NCBI RefSeq assembly: GCF_035917675.1
Contig: NZ_CP109104.1
Span: forward strand, 6,510,001-6,574,000
DNA from: Streptomyces sp. NBC_01775
GTDB taxonomy: Bacteria > Actinomycetota > Actinomycetes > Streptomycetales > Streptomycetaceae
Length of the DNA: 64,000 nt
Reading direction: 5' to 3'
The translations under genes and the position numbers were made by a program. Shown in pieces: positions 8,650 to 17,469 of the stretch. A model generated the notes under the pieces. The model was not told the origin of the DNA and did no database searches. It saw only the letters and a program-made list of their open reading frames with translations. Position 1 is the stretch's first letter, and each line of letters opens with the position of its first letter.

Positions 8650-9669
8650 ATGTCGCTGCCGACCACTGGGCGGGAATGGCACCTGACCGAACGCCCGGAG
8701 GGCTGGCCCGACCCGGAGAAGAACTTCGCCCTGCGTGAGGCTTCCGTCACCGAGCCGGGCGAGGGGGAGGTGCTCGTCAAGAACGTGTACCTCTCCGTGG
8801 ACCCCTACATGCGGGGCAGGATGAGCTCGGCGAAGTCCTACATCGAGCCGTTCAAGCTGGACAAGCCGATGCTGGGCGGCGCGGTGGGCCGCGTCCTCGC
8901 CTCCGGCGCCGAAGGCTTCTCGGAGGGGGATTACGTCCTCCACCACTTCGGCTGGCGGGAGTACGCGACCTTCGACGCGCGCAGCGCCGTCAAGGTCGAC
9001 CCCGAGGCGGCCCCGCTGTCCGCCTACCTCGGCGTCCTCGGGATGACGGGTCTGACCGCCTACGCGGGCCTGCTGCGGGTCGCCGCCTTCAAGGAGGGCG
9101 ACGCGGTGTTCGTCTCCGGCGCGGCCGGCGCGGTGGGCGGCGAGGTCGGCCAGATCGCCAAGCTCAAGGGAGCCTCCCGGGTGATCGGTTCGGCGGGCTC
9201 GGACGAGAAGGTCAAGCTCCTCACCGAGGAGTACGGCTTCGACGCGGCGTTCAACTACAAGAGCGGCCCGGTCAAGGACCAGCTCAAGGAAGCCGCCCCG
9301 GACGGCATCGACGTGTACTTCGACAACGTGGGCGGAGAGCACCTCGAAGCAGCCATCGCGGCCCTGAACCTCCACGGCCGGATCGCGGTGTGCGGAATGA
9401 TCTCCCAGTACAACGCCACCGAGCCGACCCCCGCCCCGCGCAACCTCGCCCAGATCATCGCCAAGCGCTTCCGGATGGAAGGGCTGCTCGTCGGCGACCA
9501 CTACGACCTTCAGTCGAAGTTCGTGGAGGAGGTCTCGCCCTGGGTGCGCTCGGGCGAGCTGAAATACCGCGAGACAAAGGCCGAGGGCATCGAGAACGCC
9601 CTGGAAGCCTTCCTCGGCATGCTGAGGGGCGAGAACACCGGCAAGATGCTGGTCACCCTCCCGGACTGA
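8650..9669 (+). CDS. NADP-dependent oxidoreductase, MDR superfamily
   Basis: 339 aa. Zinc-less medium-chain reductase of the leukotriene B4 12-hydroxydehydrogenase / prostaglandin reductase (CurA-like) type. It has the N-terminal VDPYMRGRM motif, the nucleotide-binding VSGAAGAVGGEVGQIA motif near residue 155 and DVYFDNVGGEHLEAAI. Such enzymes reduce alpha,beta-unsaturated carbonyls or quinones with NADPH. The start at ATG 8650 follows GAGGAGG by eight bases; the frame is open further upstream but without such a site. The divergent MarR gene suggests induction by an electrophile or phenolic ligand. Confidence 0.9.
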   Translation: MSLPTTGREWHLTERPEGWPDPEKNFALREASVTEPGEGEVLVKNVYLSVDPYMRGRMSSAKSYIEPFKLDKPMLGGAVGRVLASGAEGFSEGDYVLHHFGWREYATFDARSAVKVDPEAAPLSAYLGVLGMTGLTAYAGLLRVAAFKEGDAVFVSGAAGAVGGEVGQIAKLKGASRVIGSAGSDEKVKLLTEEYGFDAAFNYKSGPVKDQLKEAAPDGIDVYFDNVGGEHLEAAIAALNLHGRIAVCGMISQYNATEPTPAPRNLAQIIAKRFRMEGLLVGDHYDLQSKFVEEVSPWVRSGELKYRETKAEGIENALEAFLGMLRGENTGKMLVTLPD

Positions 9670-9846
9670 CCCGGCAGGACTGCCCCGGCCGGGCGGGCAT
9701 TCCCCTGCCCGCGGGCCGCGGGGCCCGGACGCAGCCCAACATGAGCTGCCGTCGGCCCCCCACCGGTCAGCACATACGCTTGTCACCGCACCGGCGGGAA
9801 TCGGGGCGCGAGCTCCCCCGGTCGCGCCACCAACAGGAGGATTTTC

Positions 9847-10275
9847 ATGGCAATCCAGCCCATCGACGTCAAGTACACCGCCGTCGCCACCGCGGAGAAC
9901 GGCCGTGACGGCCGCGTCGCCAGCGACGACGGCCAGCTCGACGTCGTCGTCAATCCGCCCAAGGCGATGGGCGGCAGCGGCGCCGGCACCAACCCGGAGC
10001 AGCTCTTCGCGGCCGGTTACAGCGCCTGCTTCCAGGGCGCGCTCGGCGTGGTCGCCCGCAAGGAGGGCGCGGACATCTCCGGCTCGACGGTCACCGCCGA
10101 GGTCGGCATCGGAAACACCCCCGAGGGCGGCTTCGGTCTCACCGTCGCCCTGAAGGCCCAGATTCCGAACGTCGACGCGGCCACGGCCAAGGAGCTGCTG
10201 GAGAAGGCCCACCAGGTCTGCCCGTACTCCAACGCGACCCGCGGAAACATCGAGGTCACGCTCGACGTCGCCTGA
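9847..10275 (+). CDS. ohr: organic hydroperoxide resistance protein Ohr (OsmC family)
   Basis: 142 aa, the normal Ohr length. Both catalytic cysteines are present: Cys61 in GYSACFQGAL and Cys125 in VCPYSNATRGN. The Arg/Glu region characteristic of Ohr (TNPEQLFAAGY) is also intact. Ohr is a cytosolic thiol peroxidase that reduces organic and fatty-acid hydroperoxides. AGGAGG lies about six bases before the ATG. A strong hairpin follows the stop. No classical OhrR is adjacent; the nearby MarR lacks the sensing cysteine. Confidence 0.92.
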   Translation: MAIQPIDVKYTAVATAENGRDGRVASDDGQLDVVVNPPKAMGGSGAGTNPEQLFAAGYSACFQGALGVVARKEGADISGSTVTAEVGIGNTPEGGFGLTVALKAQIPNVDAATAKELLEKAHQVCPYSNATRGNIEVTLDVA

Positions 10276-10288
10276 CTCTCACCCCTCC

Positions 10289-10315
10289 GGGGCGCCGCTC
10301 CGTGGGCGGCGCCCC
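10289..10315 (+). terminator. rho-independent-like hairpin after ohr
   Basis: Perfect 10-bp arms GGGGCGCCGC / GCGGCGCCCC around a 7-nt loop, beginning 13 bases after the ohr stop. It lacks a U-tract, as most Streptomyces terminators do. Confidence 0.7.
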
Positions 10316-10408
10316 GAAGGGCCCGGGACGGCCCCGTCGCCACTCAGCGGTACGAAACCAACGGGGCGCTCCCCGAGGCCTCTTGAGGTCTTGCCACACC
10401 TCTGAGGC

Positions 10409-10708
10409 CTAGTGCCCCTCCCGGCAAGCTTTGCCCCGTCGCGCCGCCCGGCACGCACCCCCCCCAAGCTCTCCGAGCAGGGGGTGCCCCCAGCGGCGTT
10501 GGCCAAAAGCCCTGGTAGCTCCTTCCCCAAGCTCTCGACTTCTCCCCCGGCCTTCGGCCGGGAGGTGCCCCCAGAGCAGGGGAGACCCCGATCAAGGACT
10601 TCCGGCCGCCTTGCGATCGCACGCTCCCCCACGCTCGGCTCCGCTCGCGCGGGCGGTGCCCCCACGACGACGCTCCTTCCGGGCAAACATTGCCGGTCAC
10701 GGCACTAG
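10409..10708. mobile_element. 300-bp MITE-like non-coding element with terminal inverted repeats
   Basis: The two ends match in inverted orientation. The left end reads CTAGTGCC then CCGGCAA and TTTGCCC. The right end, read on the minus strand, gives CTAGTGCC, CCGGCAA and TTTGCCC at the same spacing. About 22 of 29 positions agree. Both outer ends are CTAG, which could be an end base pattern or a short target duplication. There is no credible gene inside. The interior has several GGGGTGCCCCC-like palindromes. A ~42-bp relative lies at 62801-62842. The structure suggests a miniature inverted-repeat element or a related Streptomyces interspersed repeat mobilised in trans; no transposase is in the window. 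Confidence 0.6.
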
Positions 10709-10739
10709 TCCCGCCCTGACGCCTCGTACGGCGACGCCC

Positions 10740-11792
10740 CTACGGCCGCAGCAGCACCTTCCCCGCATCCGGGTCCTCGCGTACCCGGGCGATGGCGTCA
10801 CCGAAGCGCTCCAGGGGCAGTTCGTGAGTGATCAGCGCGCCCGGGTCCAACAGACCGCCGTTGAAGGCCCGTACCGCGTACGACCACGCCGAGGACGGTG
10901 CGCCGAAGACGGAGCGGACGGTCAGCTGGCTGAAGGCGAGATGGATCGGGTCGATGCCGTGCGCTCCGGGCTCGAAGGCGCCGGCCAGTACCACCCGTCC
11001 GCCCCTGCGAGCCAGCAGGCAGGCGTCATTGGCGGTGCTGGGCGCTCCCGCCGTCTCCAGCACCACGTCAAAGGTCCCGCGCTCTTTCGCCGCTTCCTCC
11101 GGCGCGCACGCGCGGCTCGCCCCCATCCGCAGAGCCCGCTCGCCACGCTGCGCCCGAGGCTCCACGGCCAGCAGCTCGGCGGGCGAGAAGGCGGCGAGCA
11201 GTTGTACGGCCAGCAGCCCCAGTGCTCCGGTGCCCACCACGGCGACGCGGTCACCGGGGCGTACCCCGGCGGCCAGCACGGTCGCCGCGGCCACGGCGGC
11301 GGGCTCCAGCAGCGCAGCCGCCTTCAAGTCCGCGCTGTCCGCCAGCGGATGGAGCAGCCGAGCGGGCAGCACCAGCGCGTCGGCGAAGCCCCCCGGCCGG
11401 GTGAACCCCGTCTCCTCGTAGCCGCTCAGGCACAAGCTGGTGGCTCCCTCGCGGCAGCGCTCGCAGCGCAGGCAGGCGCGGAAGCCTTCGGCCACGGTCT
11501 TGCGCCCGGTCAGCTCCGGGTCCACGCCCTCGCCGACCGCGTCGACCGTCCCCGACCACTCGTGCCCCGGGGTGAGCGGGTAGCGCACATAGGCCAGGGG
11601 CCGGGCGCCGTCGTACAGTTCGCGGTCGCTCGCGCAGATCCCCGCGGCGAATACCGCGATCCGCACCTCGCCGGGGCCGGGCGCCGGGAGCGGCCCGCTG
11701 ACGATTCTGTGCCTGCCGGGGCTGTCGACCACGACGGCCCGCGCGCTGCCCACGCCGCGTCGCGCCTCATCCGGATGCGGGGTGCTGCTCAC
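10740..11792 (-). CDS. zinc-dependent alcohol dehydrogenase (MDR superfamily)
   Basis: 350 aa. Catalytic zinc ligands lie in AAGICASDRE and TPGHEWSG. The four-cysteine structural zinc site is CLRCERCREGATSLC. The Rossmann motif is VVGTGALGLLAVQLLAA. The fold is that of threonine/sorbitol/alcohol dehydrogenases, and the natural substrate is not evident. The GTG start at 11792 has GGAGG eleven bases upstream and excludes an upstream extension antisense to the SGNH gene. The gene follows the SGNH hydrolase on the same strand with an 83-base gap. Confidence 0.88.
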   Translation of the reverse strand: MSSTPHPDEARRGVGSARAVVVDSPGRHRIVSGPLPAPGPGEVRIAVFAAGICASDRELYDGARPLAYVRYPLTPGHEWSGTVDAVGEGVDPELTGRKTVAEGFRACLRCERCREGATSLCLSGYEETGFTRPGGFADALVLPARLLHPLADSADLKAAALLEPAAVAAATVLAAGVRPGDRVAVVGTGALGLLAVQLLAAFSPAELLAVEPRAQRGERALRMGASRACAPEEAAKERGTFDVVLETAGAPSTANDACLLARRGGRVVLAGAFEPGAHGIDPIHLAFSQLTVRSVFGAPSSAWSYAVRAFNGGLLDPGALITHELPLERFGDAIARVREDPDAGKVLLRP

Positions 11793-11875
11793 TGCTGCTG
11801 GTCTCCCTCCGTGCGAACCCCGCCCGCCCTTCGCCCTCGTGGCAGCCGACGGTGGACGCGGCCCGCGCTGAGGAC

Positions 11876-12838
11876 CTACCCCGTGGGACGCCGGGCGACG
11901 ATCTGCCGGTAGGCCATCTCCGCGAGGCTGCGCTGACCTGCCTTGCTCGGATGGAACCAGTCCCAGTTGCTCAGCTCGGCCCCGGTGAAGCGGTAGCGGA
12001 AGACGGCACCGTTGTCGTAGCGGCAGCGCAGGTCCTTCGCGCACTCCTCCTTCAGCACGGAGTTGTAGTCCACCACCCTGTCGTACACCTGCTGACGGCG
12101 GTCGTGGGCCGCTTTGTCCATGGACTGCGGGTCCTTGAGCATCGACTGACAGATCCCGAGCCCCCACACGCGTTCCCCGATCGGGTTCTTCCTGCCCTGC
12201 TGCCACAGCCGCCGCAGGTCCGGGACGCTGGAGACGTAGACCTGGGTCTTGGGAGACTCGGCGCGCAGTACGCGCAGCCCCTCGCGGATGTCGGCGCGGA
12301 AGTCCTCGACGGGCGTCATCCGGGCCACGCTGGGGCGGCACGCGTCGTTGGCGCCGCTCATCACCGTCACCATGCCGGGGCGGACGTCGGCCGCCTTGCG
12401 CATCTGGGCGGGCAGGTCGTCGGCGACGGCGCCGCTGACCGCGTAGTTCCAGCTCTTGCCCCGGGGGTCGGTCAGCAGGCGGCTGGCGAGGCTGTCGACC
12501 TCGTTCTCGGTGCCGGTCGCCCAGGAGACCTTCGTGCAGTCCGACAGCAGCGAGCAGGCGTCGAAGCCACGGGTGATCGAGTCGCCGACGGCCGCTATCG
12601 AGCCGGGGCTGCGGTCCCAGATCCGTTGCGGCTTCGCGTGGGGGCGTGCGGAGGATTCGGCGCGCTGTGCGCCCTTCCCGCTGCCTCCGTCCGAGGAGGA
12701 GCCGTGGACAAGGGCCAGTACGAGACCGGCCACGAGTATCGCGGCGAACGCGGAGATAGTGACTGTTCGGGGGCGTAGCCGGCCGGACGGATGGGGACGC
12801 TTGGAGCGGTCGCTCCCCGTGTGGTGGCTCTCCGTCAT
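11876..12838 (-). CDS. secreted or membrane-anchored SGNH/GDSL hydrolase
   Basis: 320 aa. A short basic N-terminus and one hydrophobic segment (TISAFAAILVAGLVLALVHG) act as signal or anchor, followed by a Ser/Gly/Lys linker. The SGNH blocks are all present: catalytic Ser in VGDSITRGFD, Gly in the SGAVADD region, Asn in MSGANDAC, and Asp/His in WDWFHPSKAG. There are about six cysteines in the extracytoplasmic part, probably paired. Such enzymes are extracellular lipases or carbohydrate esterases; the substrate cannot be told. Confidence 0.88.
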   Translation of the reverse strand: MTESHHTGSDRSKRPHPSGRLRPRTVTISAFAAILVAGLVLALVHGSSSDGGSGKGAQRAESSARPHAKPQRIWDRSPGSIAAVGDSITRGFDACSLLSDCTKVSWATGTENEVDSLASRLLTDPRGKSWNYAVSGAVADDLPAQMRKAADVRPGMVTVMSGANDACRPSVARMTPVEDFRADIREGLRVLRAESPKTQVYVSSVPDLRRLWQQGRKNPIGERVWGLGICQSMLKDPQSMDKAAHDRRQQVYDRVVDYNSVLKEECAKDLRCRYDNGAVFRYRFTGAELSNWDWFHPSKAGQRSLAEMAYRQIVARRPTG

Positions 12839-13135
12839 CCGACCCCCTGTTTCGCTGTTCCTCGACCGACGGTACGTGACTCACCGTGCGCCGCCTCGCG
12901 GTAGCCTGCGCCGTGGTCGGTGGCGCGAGGCGCTCGGCGGCTGGTAAATATTACCTCGCGTCACATCCTGTCCCTTTCGGGGAGAATTGCGCGCAATGGT
13001 GTTTACTATTCGTAACCTCGGGAGCTGATAGGGAAGTGACCGGTGGTGCAAAATGTCAGGCGCTGATCCGGCGCGTGACCGGAAGGTGATCGAGGCGGCC
13101 CGCGCGGCGGCTCTCGAACCGCACTGGAGGTCCCG
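12839..13135. other. divergent regulatory region between SGNH hydrolase and DUF3145 genes
   Basis: No gene; a 67-codon frame here has no family features. It contains an AT-rich block with GGTAA-ATA-TTACC (12943-12955), an inverted repeat with 5-bp arms, and a second related stretch TTTACTATTCGTAACC at 13001-13016. These stand out against a GC-rich background and probably mark promoter or operator sequence for DUF3145. Confidence 0.45.
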
Positions 13136-13630
13136 GTGACGACACGTGGAGTTCTGTACGTCCACTCGGCGCCCCGCGCGCTGTGCCCGCACGTCGAATG
13201 GGCCGTCGCGGGAGTGCTGGGCGCCCGCGTCAACCTCGACTGGATCAGACAGCCCGCCTCCCCCGGCACTTGGCGGGCCGAGTTCTCCTGGCAGGGCGAT
13301 CCCGGCACGGCCTCCAAGCTCGCCTCCGCGCTGCGCGGCTGGCACCTGCTGCGCTTCGAGGTGACGGCCGAGCCCTGCCCCACCGCCGAGGGCGAGCGCT
13401 ACAGCTCCACACCGGAGCTGGGCATCTTCCACGCGGTCACCGGCATGCACGGCGACATCCTCATCCCCGAGGACCGGCTGCGAGCCGCGCTCGCCCGCGC
13501 GGGGCGCGGGGAGAGCGAGCTGGAGGCGGAGATCTCCAAGCTGCTGGGCAAGCCCTGGGACGACGAGTTGGAGCCCTTCCGCTACGCGGGAGAGGGCGCG
13601 CCGGTGCGGTGGCTCCACCAAGTGGTCTGA
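13136..13630 (+). CDS. DUF3145 family protein
   Basis: 164 aa, with the conserved actinobacterial DUF3145 opening (RGVLYVHSAPRALCPHVEWA) and the mid-region IFHAVTGMHGDILIPEDRLR. No signal peptide or membrane segment. GGAGG stands five bases before the GTG start. In streptomycetes this gene is found next to the fatty-acid synthase operon, as here, but no biochemical function has been assigned. Confidence 0.9.
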   Translation: MTTRGVLYVHSAPRALCPHVEWAVAGVLGARVNLDWIRQPASPGTWRAEFSWQGDPGTASKLASALRGWHLLRFEVTAEPCPTAEGERYSSTPELGIFHAVTGMHGDILIPEDRLRAALARAGRGESELEAEISKLLGKPWDDELEPFRYAGEGAPVRWLHQVV

Positions 13631-13681
13631 GGCGCGCGCCGCGCTTGCCCTGAAGCGCACTCGAAGGCCTACCGTTCCCGC

Positions 13682-14587
13682 ATGTCTGACACCACCTCAG
13701 TGGCCGTGCTCGGCACCGGCACCATGGGCGCCGCCATGGCCCGCAACCTCTCCGCCGCCGGGTTCGACGTCCGCGCCTGGAACCGCACCCGTGCCAGAGC
13801 GGATCCGCTGGCGGCCGACGGCGTACGGGTCGCCGACGACGCCGCCGAGGCCGTACGGGGCGCCGACGTCGTCCTCACCGTCCTCTACGGCGGCCCCTCC
13901 GTCCTGGAGGCCATGCGTGCGGCGGTCCCCGGGCTCAGCGAGGGGACCGTATGGGCGCAGGCGAGCACCGTCGGGCCCGAAGGGCTCCCGCCCCTTGAGG
14001 AGTTCGCCGCCCAGCACGGGCTGCGCTTCTTGGACGCGCCCGTGCTGGGTACCAAGGAGCCTGCGGAACAGGGCAAGTTGACCGTCCTGGTCGCGGGGCC
14101 CGAGGAGGCGGCCGAGGCCGCCGACGGTGTCTTCGGCGCTATCGGGGCCAAGACCCTGCGGGTGGGAACCGAACCCGGCGGCGCCAGCCGCCTGAAGCTG
14201 GTGGTCAACAACTGGGTGCTCGCCGTCATCAACGGCGCCGCCGAGACGCTCGCGCTGGCCGAGGGGCTGGGCGTGGATCCCCGCGACTTCCTCGGCGCCG
14301 TCGCCGGCGGCCCCCTCGACCTGCCCTATCTACAGGGCAAGGCACAGATGGTGCTAAACGGCTCCTACGAGGCGAGCTTTGTCCTCTCGGGTGCGCGCAA
14401 AGACGCCGAGCTGATCTCCCAGGCCGCGCGGACAGCCGGTATCCAACTCGACCTGACTCCGGCCGCCGCCGAACGGATGCGCCGCGCCGAGGCCCAGGGA
14501 CACGGCCGGGACGACGCCGTGGCCTCCTACTTCGCGAGCTTCGAAAGCTCCGACTACGGCGCGGGCGACGCGACCGGCTCGGCGTAG
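13682..14587 (+). CDS. NAD(P)-dependent beta-hydroxyacid dehydrogenase (3-hydroxyisobutyrate dehydrogenase family)
   Basis: 301 aa. The N-terminal dinucleotide motif is VLGTGTMGAAMARNL, and the Rossmann domain runs to about residue 165. The substrate-binding strand is FLDAPVLGTKEPAEQGKL. The catalytic Lys is in GASRLKLVVNNW near residue 170, and an all-helical C-terminal domain follows. The family includes 3-hydroxyisobutyrate, tartronate-semialdehyde and glyoxylate/succinic-semialdehyde reductases, and I cannot choose among them. The gene ends in a strong bidirectional hairpin facing fabF. Confidence 0.88.
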   Translation: MSDTTSVAVLGTGTMGAAMARNLSAAGFDVRAWNRTRARADPLAADGVRVADDAAEAVRGADVVLTVLYGGPSVLEAMRAAVPGLSEGTVWAQASTVGPEGLPPLEEFAAQHGLRFLDAPVLGTKEPAEQGKLTVLVAGPEEAAEAADGVFGAIGAKTLRVGTEPGGASRLKLVVNNWVLAVINGAAETLALAEGLGVDPRDFLGAVAGGPLDLPYLQGKAQMVLNGSYEASFVLSGARKDAELISQAARTAGIQLDLTPAAAERMRRAEAQGHGRDDAVASYFASFESSDYGAGDATGSA

Positions 14588-14644
14588 CCGCTCGCCCGGG
14601 CCGCCCGCAGGGGCGCGCCCGCGCCGGGGGCGGAGTACGTGCAC

Positions 14645-14686
14645 ACAGGTAAGGGGCGGCCTCCATGGAGACCGCCCCTTACCTGT
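14645..14686. terminator. strong bidirectional terminator between dehydrogenase and fabF
   Basis: A 15-bp perfect stem (ACAGGTAAGGGGCGG with its complement) encloses a 12-base loop that is itself self-complementary (CTCCATGGAG). It lies between convergent genes and serves both strands. Confidence 0.85.
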
Positions 14687-14745
14687 GAAGCATCCGGTGC
14701 GACGCGCGCGCTGAACGGCGTTCCGAACGTGCGCGCCGAACCCGC

Positions 14746-16011
14746 TCAGACCGTGCGGAACGCCAGGACGACGTTGTGCCCGCCGAAGCCGAACGAGTTG
14801 TTCAGCCCGGCGATCGTGCCCCCGGCGGGCAGCTCGCGTGCCTTGTCGCGTACGACATCGGCGTCCGCGTCCGGGTCGAGGTTCTCGATGTTGATCGTCG
14901 GCGGGGCCGTGCGGTGGTGCAGGGCCAGCAGCGTGGCGACCGTCTCGACGCCCCCGGCGCCGCCCAGCAGGTGGCCGGTCATCGACTTGGTCGCCGAGAT
15001 CGCCATGTGGTCCACGTCGTCGCCGAAGACCTTGCGCAGCGCCTTCAGCTCCGCCAGGTCGCCCTGCGGGGTCGAGGTGGCGTGCGCGTTGATGTGCATC
15101 ACCTCGGCCGGGTCCAGGCCGGTCCTGGCGATGAGGTCCTGGAGCGCGTGCGCGATGCCGTTGCCCGAGGGCTCCGGCTGCACGATGTCGTGGCTGTCGG
15201 CGGAGATGCCCTGGCCGACCGCCTCGGCGTAGACCCGTGCGCCGCGCGCCCTGGCGTGCTCGGCGGACTCCAGGACGATCACGCCGGCGCCCTCACCGAG
15301 GACGAAACCGTTGCGGGCCGCGTCGTAGGGGCGGGAGGCGCCCTGCGGGTCGTCGTTGTTCTTCGACATCGCCATCATGTTCGCGAAGGCGGCGATCGGC
15401 AGCGGGTGGATGGCCGCCTCGGTGCCGCCGGCGACGACGACGTCGGCACGTCCGGTGCGGATCATCTCGATCCCGTAGCCGACGGCCTCCGAGCCCGAGG
15501 CGCAGGCGCTGACGGGGGTGTGCACCCCTGCCCGCGCGTTCACCTCCAGGCCGACGTTGGCCGAGGGGCCGTTCGGCATCAGCATCGGCACGGTGTGCGG
15601 AGAGACGCGGCGGACGCCCTTCTCGCGCAGGATGTCGTACTGGCCGAGAAGCGTGGTCACGCCGCCGATGCCGGACGCCACCACGGTGCCCAGCCGGTCG
15701 GGGTCGACCGAGGAGTCCTCGCCCGCGCGGGCGGTGAAGCCCGCGTCGGCCCAGGCCTCACGGGCCGCGATCAGCGCGAACTGCGCCGAGCGGTCCAGCT
15801 TCCTGGCCTGGGCGCGCGGAATGCTCTCGCTCGGCTCGACGGCAACCTTCGCCGCGATCCGGACCGGCATGTCGGCCGCCCACTCCTCCTCGAGGAGACG
15901 GACGCCGGAGCGTCCGGCGACGAGACCTTCCCAGGTCGATGCGCTGTCGCCACCCAGCGGTGTGGTTGCGCCGATACCGGTGACGACCACGGAGTGAGGG
16001 GTCGCGTTCAC
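14746..16011 (-). CDS. fabF: beta-ketoacyl-ACP synthase II
   Basis: 421 aa from GTG 16011. The thiolase-fold catalytic triad is complete: Cys170 (TPVSACASGSE), His310 (INAHATSTPQGD) and His347 with Lys342 (TKSMTGHLLGGAGG). It condenses malonyl-ACP with acyl-ACP during fatty-acid elongation. It is the last gene of fabD-fabH-acpP-fabF. An in-frame ATG at 16056 would add 15 residues with no homology to the family N-terminus (VVVTGIGATTPLGG), so I prefer the GTG, which has GGAG about 13 bases upstream. Confidence 0.95.
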   Translation of the reverse strand: MNATPHSVVVTGIGATTPLGGDSASTWEGLVAGRSGVRLLEEEWAADMPVRIAAKVAVEPSESIPRAQARKLDRSAQFALIAAREAWADAGFTARAGEDSSVDPDRLGTVVASGIGGVTTLLGQYDILREKGVRRVSPHTVPMLMPNGPSANVGLEVNARAGVHTPVSACASGSEAVGYGIEMIRTGRADVVVAGGTEAAIHPLPIAAFANMMAMSKNNDDPQGASRPYDAARNGFVLGEGAGVIVLESAEHARARGARVYAEAVGQGISADSHDIVQPEPSGNGIAHALQDLIARTGLDPAEVMHINAHATSTPQGDLAELKALRKVFGDDVDHMAISATKSMTGHLLGGAGGVETVATLLALHHRTAPPTINIENLDPDADADVVRDKARELPAGGTIAGLNNSFGFGGHNVVLAFRTV

Positions 16012-16093
16012 TGGAATTCTGTCTCCACTGGTAGGGGATGATCCCGTTTGGGCCACCCTTGGCCGGGTGGCGACAAACGCTTCAGGGGGTGTC

Positions 16094-16342
16094 TCAGCTC
16101 TGGTGGTTGAGGATGTAGTCGGTCGCGTCCCCGACGGTCTTGAGGTTCTTGACGTCGTCGTCCGGGATCTTCACGCCGAACTTCTCCTCGGCGGCGACGA
16201 CCACCTCGACCATGGACAGCGAGTCCACGTCCAGGTCGTCGGTGAAGGACTTCTCCAGCTTCACGTCCTCCGTGGGGATCCCGGCGATCTCGTTGACGAT
16301 CTCGGCGAGACCCGAGACGATTTCTTCCTGCGTGGCGGCCAT
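16094..16342 (-). CDS. acpP: acyl carrier protein of fatty-acid synthase
   Basis: 82 aa, acidic, four-helix ACP. Ser41 in the DSL motif (DDLDVDSLSMVE) takes the 4'-phosphopantetheine arm. It lies between fabH and fabF, 72 and 82 bases away, as in the known streptomycete fab operon. AAGGAG precedes the ATG. Confidence 0.96.
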   Translation of the reverse strand: MAATQEEIVSGLAEIVNEIAGIPTEDVKLEKSFTDDLDVDSLSMVEVVVAAEEKFGVKIPDDDVKNLKTVGDATDYILNHQS

Positions 16343-16414
16343 TGCGGCGCTCCTTCGTATTCGCGGTGAGTCCGCAGCGCCCGACCTCTTTGTACGGGGC
16401 TGCTCGGATCTTGA

Positions 16415-17449
16415 CTAGGGGAGAGTAACGACAGTCGCGGCGTAGACGAGACCCGCCCCGAAGCCGATGAGGAGCGCGGTGTCGCCGCTCTTCGCCTGCC
16501 CTGTGGCCAGCAGCCGCTCCATCGCCAGCGGGATGGAGGCGGCCGAGGTGTTGCCGGTGGTCTCCACGTCACGGGCCACGGTGACGTGCTCCGGCAGTTT
16601 GAGGGTCTTCACCATCGAGTCGATGATCCGCATGTTGGCCTGGTGCGGGATGAAGACGTCCAGGTCGTCCGCCGCTATGCCGGCCGCGTCCAGGGCCTGC
16701 TGTGCGACCTTCGCCATCTCGAAGACGGCCCACCGGAAGACCGTCTGGCCCTCCTGGCGCAGCGCCGGGAACTTCAGCGCGCCGTCCCCGTCGAGCGGGA
16801 GCTGTGAGACATCGCCCACGCGGAAGCCGTCCCAGGGCACGGTCTGGGAGATGACGTCGCGCTTGTCGCCCTCCGAGCCCCAGACGGACGGGCCGATGGC
16901 CGGCTCCTCGGAGGGGCCGACGATCACGGCGCCGGCGCCGTCGCCGAACAGGAACGCGGTGGAACGGTCCGTCAGGTCCGTCAGGTCCGAGAGCCGCTCG
17001 GCTCCCACGACCAGGACGTACTCGGCGCTGCCCTCGACGACCAGGCCCTTGGCGAGCGTGAGGCCGTAACCGAAGCCCGCGCAGCCGGCGTTGATGTCGA
17101 AGGCCGCGGCCTTTCCGGTGCCCATCCGGTCGGCGATCTCGGTGGCGACCGCCGGGGTCTGCTTGAAGTGCGAGACGGTCGAGATGATGACCGCGCCCAC
17201 CTGGTCGGGAGAGATCCCGGCGTCCGCGACGGCCTTGCCCGCGGCCTCCAGGGTCATCTCCGCGACCGTCTCCTCCGGGCCCGCCCAGTGCCGGGTCGCG
17301 ATGCCCGAACGCGAGCGGATCCATTCGTCGGAGGAGTCGATGTGCTTGAGGATCTCCTCGTTCGGTACGACGCGGGTCGGGCGGTATCCGCCGACGCCGA
17401 GAATGCGCGCGTACGGGGAGCCCTTCGCGGGCTTGATCTTCGCGGTCAT
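16415..17449 (-). CDS. fabH: beta-ketoacyl-ACP synthase III
   Basis: 344 aa. The triad is complete: Cys123 (INAGCAGFGYG), His269 (FIPHQANMRI) and Asn300 (TTGNTSAAS). FabH starts fatty-acid synthesis by condensing an acyl-CoA with malonyl-ACP; in streptomycetes it prefers branched starters. The ATG at 17449 has AAGGAG twelve bases upstream. The frame stays open further upstream only as antisense of fabD. The start is 21 bases from the fabD stop. Confidence 0.95.
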   Translation of the reverse strand: MTAKIKPAKGSPYARILGVGGYRPTRVVPNEEILKHIDSSDEWIRSRSGIATRHWAGPEETVAEMTLEAAGKAVADAGISPDQVGAVIISTVSHFKQTPAVATEIADRMGTGKAAAFDINAGCAGFGYGLTLAKGLVVEGSAEYVLVVGAERLSDLTDLTDRSTAFLFGDGAGAVIVGPSEEPAIGPSVWGSEGDKRDVISQTVPWDGFRVGDVSQLPLDGDGALKFPALRQEGQTVFRWAVFEMAKVAQQALDAAGIAADDLDVFIPHQANMRIIDSMVKTLKLPEHVTVARDVETTGNTSAASIPLAMERLLATGQAKSGDTALLIGFGAGLVYAATVVTLP

Positions 17450-17469
17450 GCTTCTCGGGCTCCTTGGAG

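Noticed and set aside
12886..13089. 67-codon plus-strand frame with an apparent hydrophobic start
   Set aside because: No ribosome site or family likeness, and it covers the AT-rich control region of the DUF3145 gene.
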